Shown here in pieces: positions 44,382 to 55,799 of a stretch of 64,000 bases of DNA. This stretch comes from Castor canadensis. Taxonomy: Eukaryota; Chordata; Mammalia; Rodentia; Castoridae. Where the stretch lies: contig NC_133400.1 in the NCBI RefSeq assembly GCF_047511655.1, positions 35,914,001 through 35,978,000 on the forward strand, written 5' to 3'. The position numbers and the translations under genes were made by a program. The notes beneath the pieces are model-generated. The model was given only the letters and a program-made list of their open reading frames with translations. It was not told where the DNA came from and did no database searches. Position 1 is the first letter of the stretch; each line of letters begins with the position of its first letter.

Positions 44382-44812
44382 CAGTTTCCTTCAAAAAAAT
44401 ATTCAATACCCAGGAGTAAAACAAAGATGCGACTCTAGCCATTACTATTCAACATTATACTAAAGGTTATATCCAGGAAAAGTAAGCAAGAAGATGAAAA
44501 AGGGCACCTATACTGGAAAGAAAGAAGTAAACTATGTTTCTAGATGACATACTCTTGCACATAGAAAAATCCTAAAGTATCCACTAAATATATACATATT
44601 AAAATTAATAACAATTTCACTATTATACAAGATCAATATACAAAAGTTAACTGAATATCTATACATATTTGTGATGCACAATCTGAAAATGAAATTAAGA
44701 AACTTATTTCATTTACAATAGTATTAAAAATAAAATTTTTTTAAATACATTCAATAAAAGAAGTCTAAAACATATACTACCCAAACTACAAAACATTGTT
44801 GAAAGAAATTTA

Positions 44813-45020
44813 AAAACATAAAATAAATGTTGATCAGTTGAAAAAATAATAAATGTAAAAACATCCTATGCTTATGGATCAGAAACAATACTGTTAAAAT
44901 TAACATAAATAAAACATAAATAAAAAAATAAAAACATAAATAAATGTTGATCAGTTGAAAAAATAATAAATGTAAAAACATCCTATGCTTATGGATCAGA
45001 AAACAATACTGTTAAAATTA
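44813..45020. repeat. recent tandem duplication, about 118-bp unit
   Basis: About 90 bp ('taaatgttgatcagttgaaa...tactgttaaaatta') at 44813-44902 recur at 44930-45020 with only one or two single-base differences. An A-rich spacer of about 27 bp lies between. Confidence 0.92.
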
Positions 45021-45068
45021 CCCCCAAAGGTCTACAGATTCAAGGAAATCCTATCAAAATTCCAAGGA

Positions 45069-45183
45069 CCTGACAGTCATGGTGGTGCATCTGCAAGCCC
45101 AGCACTCAGGATGCTGAGGCAGGAGGATTGCCAATTTGAGGACAGCCTGGGCTATATAACAAGACTGTATCTTAAAAAATTTT
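45069..45183 (+). mobile_element. B1 SINE
   Basis: 'catggtggtgcatctgcaag', 'gatgctgaggcaggaggatt', 'gcctgggctatataacaaga' is a standard B1 order, inserted in the L1 body. Confidence 0.92.
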
Positions 45184-45761
45184 TTTTGAAGAACTTTTGA
45201 AGAAATGAGAAAGCTTATCTTCAAATTCATATGGAATTGCAAGAAGCCCAAATAATCTTGAAAGAAAAAAGAACAAAGTTGGAGGACTCACACTTCCCAA
45301 CTTAAAAACTTACTAAAAAACTGCAGTAATCAAAACAGTGCAGTTGTGGACCACATTGTTTAAGTGTCATATGTTGATGGAATAGAATTCAGTTCCAGAA
45401 ATCAGCCCAACATCTATGGCAAATTGATTCCGACAAGTGTGCCAGAACCATTTAGTAAGGAAAGAACAGACTTCGACAAGTGGTGCTGAAATAACTGGAT
45501 ATTCACATGCAAAAGAATGAGATAAATCCCCTACACCATACTACATACAAAAGTTATCTCAAAATGGGTCAAGAACCTCAAGGTAAACTGTAATTATGAA
45601 ACTCTTAGAAGAAAGCACAGGTGCAAATCTCAGTGACCTCGGATTAGATAATCATTTTTCAACTATTACCACCTAAGTAATAAAAAATAGATAGATTGGA
45701 CTTAATCAAAGCTGAAGACTTTTGTGTAATGAAGAAAATGGGGTTCTAACCACAGAATAAA

Positions 45762-46005
45762 GAAAACAGTTCTGACGGGAGACAGGAAAGGATACTGAGG
45801 GATGAAGAGGACAGAGGTACAGCGCATGCACACATGTGAAGACAGCCTAATAAAACCCGCCACTTGAAAGAGGAGGGAAAAGGGAGAAGCGGATGGGAAG
45901 AAAATGGAGGGGGCGAGTTTGTTCAGGGTACACAAAATACAGGTATGGAATTACCACAATGAAATCTCATATTATTAATGTATGATAAATAAAAATTTTT
46001 AAAAA
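45762..46005 (+). mobile_element. rodent L1 3' UTR insertion
   Basis: Purine-rich 'agaggagggaaaagggagaa' followed by 'acacaaaatacaggtatgga', 'accacaatgaaatctcatat' and an A-rich end. This is the style of older rodent L1 3' ends. Weak flanking repeats ('gaataaa') are compatible with a TSD. Confidence 0.6.
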
Positions 46006-46046
46006 GGAATAAATCATCTTGTAGCTTTCACAGAAAGAAAGCAAGT

Positions 46047-46138
46047 CGCTGGTGGAGTGGCTCAAGTGGTAGAGCACCTGCCTAGCAAGCATGAAGCCCT
46101 GTGTTCAAACCCCAGTACCACCAAAAAAAAAAAAAAAG
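46047..46138 (+). mobile_element. ID SINE (caagtggtagagc subfamily)
   Basis: 'gtggctcaagtggtagagca', 'cctgcctagcaagcatgaag', 'gttcaaaccccagtaccacc' plus a pure A tail. Near consensus, so probably young. Confidence 0.95.
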
Positions 46139-46215
46139 GCTGAACAAGAAAATAATTCCAGCTCATGGATCTAATAAGGGACTTGAATCTTGAACATATG
46201 AAGAACTACTACGAG

Positions 46216-46300
46216 GTTGGGGGCACAGCTCAGTGGAAGAACATGAGCTTAGTGTGTGTAAGGCTCTGGGTTCAATCCACAGCACTGAGAGAGAAAAAGA
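46216..46300 (+). mobile_element. classical ID SINE, diverged
   Basis: 'ggttgggggcacagctcagt', 'gggttcaatccacagcactg' with an A-rich tail. Confidence 0.8.
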
Positions 46301-46607
46301 GTCTGAATAGACACTTGTCCAAAGAAAATATGAAAGTGAGTAATACACACAGGAAAAGACCCCCATGATCACTAACCATTAAGGAATGAAAATGAGAACC
46401 TCCATAAGATAGCACTCCATGCCAATATAATGACTGCAATAAAAAAATACCGAAGTATAGGCATTGGTGAGGATGCAGAGAGACTGGAGACTTCATATAC
46501 TGCTGGCAGACGTATAAAATGGCTCAGCTCTTCTGAAGGTGAAACCGTACGACCTAGCAAGAGAAGTGATAATGTGTCACACAAGAACTTGTATACAAAT
46601 GCTCAAA

Positions 46608-46724
46608 CTGTTTTTTTGAAAGAAGTACTCACTACACATAGCACAAGCTGACCTCAAACTTGCAATTCTCCTGCCTCCCCACTCCCAAAATCTGGGATTG
46701 CAGATGTGCCACACACACCCAGCA
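46608..46724 (-). mobile_element. B1 SINE
   Basis: 'caagctgacctcaaacttgc', 'atctgggattgcagatgtgc' read as antisense B1. Confidence 0.85.
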
Positions 46725-47095
46725 CCACATCAGCATTATCTTTTTTAATTTTTGTATTAATTTATTCACATGTGCATACATTGTCAGCATTATTTTTAAT
46801 ACTAAAAAGTAGAAGCAACTCAAATGTCCCTCAACTGATGTTTGGATAAGTAAGATATGATCTATACGTACAATGGGAAATTGTTTGGCAATAAAGAGAA
46901 ATTCAGTATTAATACATCCAACAAAAGAGGTAAACATTGAAAATATGCTAAGTGAAATAAGCTGGACCTGAAGCAGACTTTCTCCCTCATCTCCCTCCAC
47001 CTTCCATCCAGGCTGCCCTTCTCAGCTCCTCAACAATACAAGTGTTCCTGCTGTATCCTAAGCTCCACGAGAATGGAAAATTCAACAACATCTTT

Positions 47096-47212
47096 TTAAA
47101 AAACTTTTTGAGACAAGTCTGTGTAGTCCAGGCTGGCCTCGAACTCACAATCTTCCTGCCTCAGTCTCCCAAGTTCTAAGATTACAGGTTTGTGCCACTA
47201 TGCCAGCTCTTG
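47096..47212 (-). mobile_element. B1 SINE
   Basis: 'tgtgtagtccaggctggcct', 'cgaactcacaatcttcctgc', 'aagattacaggtttgtgcca' is clear antisense B1. Confidence 0.95.
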
Positions 47213-47759
47213 TTCACCATGTTTACCCACAACACTGGGCTTCATGGAGACACCCTATGTGCATCATGGAGAAAGTACTAAATAACTATTTGCTAAGTGA
47301 ATACGTGAGTAAATAAATGAGGTAAATGTATGACATCTGTTAAGAGGGTCACACAGGAAACACTGAAGGTATACAGACATGAAAACTGTCTCTTCAGAGA
47401 GATGACTGGGAAGGCAATTCCATCCAATTCTAGGATTCCTGTAACAGAGAGGACTTGAAAAACAAGCAGGATCTTGGAGGAGGATGGAAACTTCCAAATC
47501 ATCTTGCCCAAGCGTTGCATGTTCTCTCTCATGTAGAAGCTAAAAATAAAAAATTCATCTGAAATCAAAACAGTGATTACTAGAGACTAGGAAGTGGAGG
47601 GGAGAAAGGGGGAGGTCAGTTTTAATATGCTATATGCACCTATGGAAATATGCAGAAAGTCCATTAATATGTGTTAATAAAATGTAATGAAAATATCATC
47701 TTATCCATAGTCCTACTTTCTTGAGCTGAATTCTAAAGTTAGATTGCCATATCACATTA

Positions 47760-47970
47760 CTCCATTGTTTCAAAACAAGATTTGTGGGATAAAATCCAAA
47801 CTTACTGGCATAGCACACAAGGTTGAATAATCTAGCCACTGTCCAGGTTGTCTACCATAATTACCACCAACAGCTACTGCAAATGACATGACATTTTCCA
47901 AATAAGTCCAATTTTTTTAATCTCACAGCTTTGTGCACAATGTTCCCTTTGCCTGGGTGTTTCTCCTGTG
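47760..47970 (+). repeat. L2 3' region
   Basis: 'cagctttgtgcacaatgttc' and 'cctttgcctgggtgtttctc' follow the L2 order '...tttgcacatgctgttccctctgcctgg...'. Confidence 0.5.
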
Positions 47971-47971
47971 T

Positions 47972-48610
47972 TAAAAACTTAAGATAAATTTAGCAGAGCT
48001 CATTTGAACAAAGAACATTTATGAATAAGGCAGCACTGAGAACCAGGAGAGGTTCAGAAAGCTCCACTTAACAAGACAGGCAGCAGTATTTATTGACAGG
48101 AAAAGGAAGTGACATACAGAAACAGCTTGATTGGATACAGCTCTGTTTCCCTTATTTGGGTGTGGTGTGATGCGTTGGTAGTCTGTGATTGGTTGGTTCT
48201 CAGCTGCTATGATTGGCTGAGACTCAGCTGTTTGTTATAAGAATGTACTCTTTTGTTTTGGTTTGGTTTTTGTTGTTGTTTTTGTTTTGCAGGACTATGG
48301 TTTGAACTCAAGGCTTCTCACTTGCAAAGCAACCTCTCTACTACTTGAGCCATACCTCCAAGTCCATTTTGTCCTGGTTATTTTTGGAGATGGGATCTCA
48401 CTATTTGCTGGGGCTGGCCTTGAACTGTAATCTTCCCAATCTCAGCCTCCCAAGTAGTTAGGATTACAGATGTGAGCCACAGGTACCCAGCAAGAATATA
48501 CTCTTAATTGTAGTTTGCTTGCATACTAAGTTAGATTGCATACTAAGTTTGCTATGTTGGGACTCACAGCATGGAGGCAGCTTTAAGCCAAACGTAAGTT
48601 GATTTGACAC
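47972..48610. mobile_element. old LTR-like repeat split by a SINE
   Basis: 'aacagcttgattggatacag', 'gtgattggttggttctcagc' and 'tgattggctgagactcagct' before the SINE and 'catggaggcagctttaagcc' after it look like one old LTR with CCAAT-like motifs (ATTGG). Family not named with confidence. Confidence 0.45.
48253..48491 (-). mobile_element. composite B1+ID SINE with TSD
   Basis: A T-rich tail (48253-48285), ID module in reverse ('ctatggtttgaactcaaggc...ctactacttgagccatacc') and B1-like module in reverse ('ggagatgggatctcactatt...aggattacagatgtgagcca'). A 14-bp TSD with one mismatch (AAGAATGTACTCTT at 48239-48252, AAGAATATACTCTT at 48492-48505) shows the dimer moved as one unit. Confidence 0.93.
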
Positions 48611-49657
48611 CTACATTATCATTTCCATTCTTCCAGGTCTGACAAACTTCTATTTAGGCTGTACCAAAAATCTAATTCCTCTACAAAGACTTCCTCAACC
48701 TTTTAAAGATAGCTACCACTTCCTCTGGACAGTTGCAGTACTTTCCTTCTGATTTACAACATCAGGTGACATACCATGTAAAGGATAGGTTATAAAGTCA
48801 ACACACAAGAAAAAAGTCCCTCAGAGGGGTGCAAAGTCATGGTACATTTCCCAACCAGTTTAATAAGCCTGTTCCCTTCAGTATTAGAACATGTTGGTAC
48901 TGCAAAAAAATGGTGGGCTTGTGCTTAAGATCTATGTCATGTGAGAAATGCACACACATCTTTACTTGAATTACCCTCGGTACAGAAAGCTTGTACCGTA
49001 TAAGGTGTGGGAGAACTGAGTCTGTCCTGGTGGACAAAGATTCTTACCTCTCGTTGCCTGCTCCCACTAGGAATAGCAGATGGAAGGGCTGTCAGAATCA
49101 CCCTCACCAGCTACCCCAAAGGAGAAGTGACCCATGGTCCATTTTATCTCGCTAAGCATGTAAAAGTTAAATTGAGTCTAAAGCATTATACTTAGAACCT
49201 GAACTTAAGCCATGGTTCCACATAACCCAGGCCTATAAGAATTTACATTAAAAAAAAAAGACTATAGTCACATAGGAATTCCCTGAAGGAATGTCCACTC
49301 TTATTTCTTTTACTGGAATGTATTAAAAGTGATCTAACTCATACCCCCAAACCAGTCTTGATCAGAATTCCTTTCCTCTATTTCAAATATCTCTCATACC
49401 TAACTTAGTAATATAGACAGTCTCCCAAGCAAATCCCCAAACCTTCCTCTCCAGAGCCAATATGTTGTTTCTTTCCCTCTCCATCTTTCTCATTCTTTAT
49501 CTTTATTCTGGAGATCAGCCTAGCACCTCTAGTTTCCTTTCCCCTTCTATCCTCACTCTCTAGACTCTCCCTACTGCAGAGATGGTTGGGCCATGACTCA
49601 TTGCTATGCATGTGTGCACATGTGTCCCCTCCCATGCTTTTAAAATATTTATTTGAG
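48611..49657. other. mostly unique DNA
   Basis: About 48625-48700 ('aaagacttcctcaacctttt') may be an L2 trace. Nothing else recognised. Confidence 0.4.
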
Positions 49658-49870
49658 CAGGGCTTTGGTGGTTCACACCTGTGTTCCTAGCTACTTAGGA
49701 GGCAGAGATCAGGAGGACTGAGGTTCAAGGGCAGCCCAGACAGAAAGTGAGACCCTATCTTAAAAGACCCAACACAAAAAAGGGCTGGCAGAGCTGCTCA
49801 AGTGGTAGCACACCTGCCTAGCAAGGGTGAGGCTCTGAGTTCAAACCCCAGTACTTCCAAAAACAAAAAT
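49658..49870 (+). mobile_element. composite B1+ID SINE
   Basis: 'ggtggttcacacctgtgttc', 'ctacttaggaggcagagatc', 'gagaccctatctt', then ID module 'ctcaagtggtagcacacctg...gttcaaaccccagtacttcc'. Confidence 0.93.
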
Positions 49871-50984
49871 TTGAATTGATTGCCAACTGATGAGATTTAC
49901 ATGTTGAAAAGTCAGGTTTCTGGCCTTTCTTAAAAAATTAGATGTAACAATCCTGGGCCCTCTTTCCTTAGTAGAAGTGACTAGAGCCAAGGAGCTTTAG
50001 TAAGTCCTCTGATGGGACTTACTCACCAGTTCCCTACACTCTTAACTGTCCTACCTCATCACTCTTACTGCTTGTGGACCTTGTAAGCATTTGAGTTGGT
50101 GTCTCTTGCTCTGCCCACAGCTCCTATTCTGCTTCCTAGGTCTGAAACCCAGGTCCTTTAGCTGTGGCATGAACAGCAAGCAGGAAGCAAGTTAAATCAA
50201 GTCTTTGTCACCTAATCCCACACCAGACACAGATTCTTACCAAGAAAAGGGTAGTTCACTTCTTTCTGCACCTCTAGTGTGCTTGGTCCTGAGTAGGCAC
50301 TGAGTTGGCCGTGGGCTCAGAACAAAGCAAAAGCAATGGAAATTCCTCTCATGTAATTGAATTGTACATTTTCATTTTCTTTCATCCAGGCCTTTTCCCC
50401 TCTGTGCTGCAGACTCACCAGCTCTCCACCAGCCCAGAGCCAGGCCTGGGCAAGGAGCAGTTGAAGAGAAGTGACAGGAAGAAGGGTCAGGGTACAAGAC
50501 AGTCTCAGGTACAACTTGCAGGCCAAGAGGCAGGGACTCCAGCCAAGTACTGTGTCATTCCCCTCCGATCTGGCTTGACTCTTCCACTCCCCAGCCCAGG
50601 CAGGCTGTGACCAGGCAGCGTCAAATGTGCTCCTCTCCAGCCCAGAGCTAGGGCCCAAAGCTGCCTTGTTTCAGCAAATGATGACTTTTTAATTTTGAGC
50701 CTTTTGTCCCTGGTGAGAGAGGTGGAGAGTGAGTTGAAGTTGGCATCTGGATTCTGCAAAATCAGAGGGACTTTGGCAGGGAGTGATCTTGGGAGGTCAT
50801 CTACCCTCTGCCTGCTCTATATTTTCTTTTGTCCAGAGCCCACACAGGCCCACCTCCTTCAAGAAGCCTTCCTGGACTACCCGTCTTAGCTGCTCTTTTT
50901 CTCTGCCCTCCCGATGACCCCCAAAACACCCAAGTGAAGTATTCTATCTGAGAGGCAGGTGCTGGTTGAACTTGGAGCAGACAA
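49871..50984. other. mostly unique DNA with an L2 trace
   Basis: About 50800-50935 ('cttcaagaagccttcctgga') resembles L2. 49871-50790 shows nothing. Open frames at 50305-50658 overlap on both strands and look accidental. Confidence 0.4.
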
Positions 50985-51150
50985 ATACATTGAGGTCTTA
51001 AATTTGATTCTCACAGTGGGTGTGTCACCTTGCAAAAATTACTTGGCCCCTCTGAGCTGCAGTTACTGAAAATGGAAAGAGACCCCTTCCTGACTACTCA
51101 CAGGTTGTTCAGAGGGTTTAATGAGGTAGTGGGTGGTGACAAGCTGACAG
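50985..51150 (+). repeat. MIR SINE
   Basis: 'ggtgtgtcaccttgcaaaaa', 'ttacttggcccctctgagct', 'gttcagagggtttaatgagg' follow sense MIR order. Confidence 0.75.
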
Positions 51151-52274
51151 AAAAAAGGAAAGAAAAACACCTTCCTCTGTTAGCCATAGCTCTGGAGAGC
51201 AGGCTCCTCACTCCCCAACCTCCGGGGAGCCTGTGACACTGGGAGCTCCTTGGAGGCAGATTTTTGTCTCCTAGCAACACTCCAACAACTCACTCCCCAG
51301 AAGAGGCTCACTGAGAGTTACCTGGGTGACTGAGAGAACTGAGGCATGACTTGGGCCTGACCCCTGAGTCCTCAGGACCCAGTCTGGCGCAGGTGACAAG
51401 ATGCTGACATCTTAGGGGATTTCAGACAAGTGGCCATTGCAGCTTGCACGCTTATTCTCTATCTTTGGAATGAGTTCTCTGGGAGCAAAGAAGTGCAGAG
51501 AGCTAGAGGGGGGCCCATGTGTTTAAGAGTGAGCTTGGCGACTCTGGGCACTGAACTCAACATGGGTGCTAGGTCCTTAGGACTTGAGGCTACAGGCCAG
51601 GGGTGGAGGGGACTTAGCTGGCAGATGAAAAGCCCTGGTTTATTGGGGACCTTATCTGGACACCTCAGGAGATGCTCAGAGCAGCAAATATAAACAAAGA
51701 CCAAGGAGATTTTTTTTCCCCAAAGCAATTATTAAAATCACAGTCCTGGCATCTTGCCAGGCTAGTCTTAGACTCTGTGGTCCCACAGCCCCAGCCTCCA
51801 CTCTTGTACAACTCAAGGTGACAGCTGCCCTTACCAAGGGGCACTTTGCGGTCAGGCACTGAAGGTGGAGCTGGCTCTAGGAGCCCACCTGCTAACTGGC
51901 CCAAGATAAATCCCAGTTGGTCAAGAAATACCTCATAGTGTTTGCCAACTGGGAGCCAACGGCCTCCCACTCCTCCTCCAGGCCTTGTGTCTCCCTGCCA
52001 GGAGGCTTAAAGGCCAGGTTAGCAACAGAAGTGCAATTTCTGCCCCTGGGGGTGGGAGAGAATTGGGTCTGGTTTTGAAAGCAAAGTCACCAGTTTTTAT
52101 GCAGAGATGAGAGGGTTCGGATTCTAGAGTAAGACACTTCCAAGCTAACCCACAATCCCTTCCTCCAACTTTCACTTGGACATTCAGATCTGAAACTGAG
52201 CTTATGCTGTGGGTCGGGATCACCACAGCCAACAGGCCCCAGGCTATTGGGAAGACCCCAACTGACTGGGTAAT
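51151..52274. other. unique intergenic DNA
   Basis: No repeat or exon recognised. Confidence 0.45.
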
Positions 52275-52470
52275 TTCCTGGCATTGCTTCAAACTGTTTT
52301 GTTACCCCTACCTCATATGCTACTCAATTTTGTCCTCACAACCAGCAGTGATGGAGGCAGGGCCAAGATCATTATACCCATTGCACAGATGGAGAAACTG
52401 AGGCCCAGAGAGAGAAAGCATTACCCACTACAGACCATACCACAAGCACTGGGATCAAGCCAGTCTTGTT
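52275..52470 (-). repeat. MIR SINE
   Basis: 'ttttgtcctcacaaccagca', 'acccattgcacagatggaga', 'aactgaggcccagagagaga' are clear antisense MIR. Confidence 0.88.
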
Positions 52471-52489
52471 ATAAGTAACACAAAGAGCA

Positions 52490-52795
52490 TGAGAAGTTAG
52501 TTGGCCTCAGGTTCAAATTCCAGTTCAGTCATTTACTGCAAACCCTGAGGCAAATTCATGGCCATTTCTGACCCTCATCTGAAAAAAGGAAGGCCAATAG
52601 TGCCACCTTGCAGGGCACTTTGTGGGCTGGGGTGCCGCTCTGTGGTTGAGAGCGTGCCTACCATGTGCAAGGCCCAGGGTTCAGTACCCAGCATGGCAAA
52701 AAAAAAAAGACTCATGGGACTGTTTGTGACACGAAATGGGAAGAATAATGAAGGAAGCGACCAGCACATTTCTCAGCGCATGCAACAGACACTTA
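52490..52795 (+). repeat. MIR SINE split by an ID SINE
   Basis: 'ctcaggttcaaattccagtt', 'agtcatttactgcaaaccct' before, and 'gacacttaatatttgtccct' after the ID copy at 52622-52710. Confidence 0.7.
52622..52710 (+). mobile_element. classical ID SINE
   Basis: 'gggctggggtgccgctctgt', 'gggttcagtacccagcatgg' and an A tail. Confidence 0.9.
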
Positions 52796-54938
52796 ATATT
52801 TGTCCCTCCCAAAGTGAATGTGAGGTGAGCTATGAAATTCAGCACAAACTGAGCTGTGTGTGCCAAGGATGCAAGTGGGTAAATTGGTATTAGTTATGTT
52901 TCCACTGTTTTCTGTTTTATTAAATCAACTCATAAATTTTAAAACATGCATTTTTAAACAAAAGGAAAATCACATCAGGTAGAATGCAGGAATACTAAGG
53001 AATTTAAAGGGAATAGAAATAAGCATGGCCAGAATCACAAGACAGGAAGTACTTTTGAGGTTGATGGACATGACCTTGGCGTCTGCCCTGTCCACAGGCT
53101 GCATTCTCACTGACCAGTGCCAGGCAGCAGGCAACTCGTTGCAGTCTCCCCAGCTCAGTTGCAAAGAGGCACTCTTGCAAGAACCCTTACATAAGCCAGG
53201 TCACTCAGTGAACTGTGACTCTGCAAAGGCAGAGCCATTGTTCAGGAATGTGTGTCATTATGGAGGTCACAGGACTCTGGCTGCCTGTCCCCAGGGCATG
53301 CTGACCGATGGAGCATGGGCAAGGGGTCAGGCACCTCCCTAGTGCTGCCCACACCTGGAACCCACATGGACCACTCCCCTCACTGAGCACTGGGTCCTAA
53401 TTACTGTGGCATTTAGGAGCCTCCAGGAGGGCCTGAGACCCCCTCGCCCATCCTCTTGCCCCTTCTTTCCCTTCTTTAGCATCTCTCGCTTCACTGATGA
53501 TGACATTTTCACCAAGTGGCAATGACAAGAGAAATTAGTCCACAGCCTTTGGCAACTGAACATTGAGCATTCAGATTAAACTTTCAAAGGGGAAATACAA
53601 TCTGCACATGCAGGGAAAATCATTTGGTATTTGAGAAGGACTTCAGGGTGGGAGAGGCAGGACATGCCACAGATCCTCAAGGGAGTTGAACAGGGAGGAG
53701 GCTGAGAGCAACATTCAGACTGGCACACTCCGAGGGTCCACGTATGCTCTTAACTACAACCAAAACCTGTCAGGGAGCTCGGTGGCTTAATGAGCCCATC
53801 AAGCCGGGGTACACCGACCATAACATCTCAGCTAATTGGCCACAGCATCTCTCTCCCTTCAGCTCCCCTCTGGCTTCCCCATGCACCACCCCCCACCTTC
53901 CTAATCATGGGAAATGATGAAGAAAGCCTGGCGTGAAGCAGGGCAGGGCAGAACTCTCCTTGGGTGCCCCTGGCACTCCTCTCTGAGTTTTTTTTAAAGT
54001 CCGAGAATTTGACCTTATGAAGGGCTGTTCCTGCTAGTGGAAGGCAGAGCCAGATGCCCATGTGATGAAGCAAACCTCTACAGGGCACAGGAGCTATCTC
54101 CCTTGCTTCTGTATTGTAGCCTATATGTGGGGCCAGGTTCAAGGGTCGGGATAGCTGTAAACTGAGTCCCCAGGGATGCTGCACAATGTTACAGACATAC
54201 CAGTGTCTGCAGGTCCTCCTAGAGTTGTGCAGTGGGCAACCTGCACAGCCATTTTCAGCAGTCCAGGAGCCCCCACACCGGAGAGTTTCCCCACCCCACT
54301 CCACTCACAATGCCTAGCGCAACTTCTGGCACAGTGCATCCTTGACCTTCAATACATTCTTTTCATACATCTTTTGCTGCTGGAGGAAATATGTGATGAG
54401 TCTAACTTCATTAAGGTCTGAGTTCAGCTGTTCTACCACAGCGAGCATTTTTCTCCATCATGGCTATCAAGCTGGCCTTCCCGTGGACAAGAGGACAAGG
54501 AGCCTTGGGCTCTCTGGCTGCCTCTAGCTCTTACTAAACTCGATGGTCTCTTGGGCCTTGACTTCCTCATCCATAAAGTGAGACTGTCGGACTTTGACCT
54601 CTAAAACTCCTTCTGGTGCTGTCATTCAGGCTGTGAGGACAATTCCCCCAGCTAAATCCAGTGAGATACAGATGACTGGAACCTCTTCTTCTCTTGGTCC
54701 TCTGTGTTGGATTGATTCTCAGCCTAGCTTTCACTTTCACAGTGAAAGCGCCCAACACTTGAGCAACCCCAGCAGAAAAAGCTCTTGTCTTCACATAAAC
54801 AAAAAAATGCAGTCTCTCTGAGAAAATGTAGTCACATGCTCATCCTAAGGGTCATCTGATGTTTTGGTTGACCAGTGAGGGTCAGGCCCACTCCCACCAC
54901 AATTTCCTGGGCTGAGAGTTGGGAAGAAATGGTTCTCC
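52796..54938. other. unique intergenic DNA, possible small conserved element
   Basis: No repeat recognised over about 2.1 kb. About 53740-53860 ('agctcggtggcttaatgagc', 'gtacaccgaccataacatct', 'gctaattggccac') keeps several CpGs and a TAATTGG core. The 158-codon minus-strand frame at 53828-54304 has no recognised domain. Confidence 0.4.
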
Positions 54939-55055
54939 AAGCCAGGTGTGGTGATGCATGTATGTCTGTAATCCCAGCTACTCAAGAGGCTAAAGCAGGA
55001 GGATGGAGAATTCCAGATCAGCCTTGAGGACATAGAAAGAGATCTTGTCATAAAA
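54939..55055 (+). mobile_element. B1 SINE
   Basis: 'ccaggtgtggtgatgcatgt', 'gtaatcccagctactcaaga', 'gaggacatagaaagagatct'. Its A-rich tail grades into the purine tract at 55056-55163. Confidence 0.9.
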
Positions 55056-55163
55056 ATAAGAGTGAGAGAAAGGAAAGAAGGAAGGGATGAAAGAGAGAGG
55101 GGGAAGGAGATAGAGAGAGGTAGAGCATGAGGGAGGTGGGGGAGGAAGGAGGGAAGGTTGGGT
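55056..55163. repeat. (GA/GGA)n purine tract
   Basis: Nearly pure purine on the plus strand (gagagaaaggaaagaaggaa and onward). Probably an expansion from the B1 tail. Confidence 0.85.
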
Positions 55164-55687
55164 CTCCAGAGGAAATACTGGAGGGGAGCCCTGAGAGGTC
55201 AGAAGAAGCCATGTTAAGTTCATTTTGTGAGAGTTGCAGCATGTTAAAATAAATAAGTGCCAAAAGATGTTTACAAAAAATATGAGACATTCTTGATGGC
55301 ATTTTCAACCATCTAATGATTTCATGCAAGGAAAAGAATTCAATGTGATGGTGCTAATCACACAATAAATACAGAATTGTGTTGAAACATTAATTTGTAG
55401 AGTGCTACAGACTGGGTGTTCCTTAGTGGAAATCCCTTGCACTTGGGGAAGTAACGACATTTCTCAGTGCAGTTGGTGGGTCCTATGACCGGAAGTGAGG
55501 GCTCCTGGGACACTGTTCTGCTGTAGATGTATCCGGTTTTCATGACAGTTCTCTGGCAGTTGGAAGCAAAACAGTGTCTTGCAGAAGAGGGGCTTTTCTG
55601 CAATCACACTAAGTCACTCTGACTTTACAGCAGGGCTGATGTGTGTATAATCTTATTGGTAGACTATATAAAAAGTACAATTTTGGA
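55164..55687. other. unique DNA
   Basis: Nothing recognised. Confidence 0.4.
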
Positions 55688-55799
55688 GCCAAATATGGTG
55701 GTACACACCTGTACTGCAGCACTCAGGAGGAGGACACAATAGGATAATGAGTTTGAGGCTAGCCAGAGTTACACAGTGAGAATCTGTCTCCAAAAAAAG
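55688..55799 (+). mobile_element. B1 SINE
   Basis: 'aatatggtggtacacacctg', 'gcagcactcaggaggagga', 'gtttgaggctagccagagtt' and 'gagaatctgtctcc'. Confidence 0.9.

Larger units (their letters stand above)
44385..47700 (+). mobile_element. old L1 (ORF2 3' half and 3' UTR), shredded by later insertions
   Basis: Plus-strand text follows mammalian L1 ORF2 order: 'gtaaactatgtttctagatg', 'caatttcactattatacaag', 'ttcatatggaattgcaagaa', 'ctgcagtaatcaaaacagtg', 'agacttttgtgtaatgaaga', 'aatagacacttgtccaaaga', 'ctgatgtttggataagtaag', and a 3' part at about 47515-47700 ('catgttctctctcatgtaga'). The reading frame is broken throughout. Interruptions: B1 copies (45069-45183, 46608-46724, 47096-47212), ID copies (46047-46138, 46216-46300), another L1 3' UTR (45762-46005) and L2-like DNA (about 46975-47335). 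Confidence 0.8.

Noticed and set aside
46047-46138. tRNA gene from the A/B-box-like text
   Set aside because: The boxes belong to a tRNA-derived ID SINE with an A tail. No cloverleaf with intact acceptor stem is expected.
53828-54304. 158-residue minus-strand frame
   Set aside because: No recognisable domain, mirrored by open frames on the other strand, and no conserved start context.
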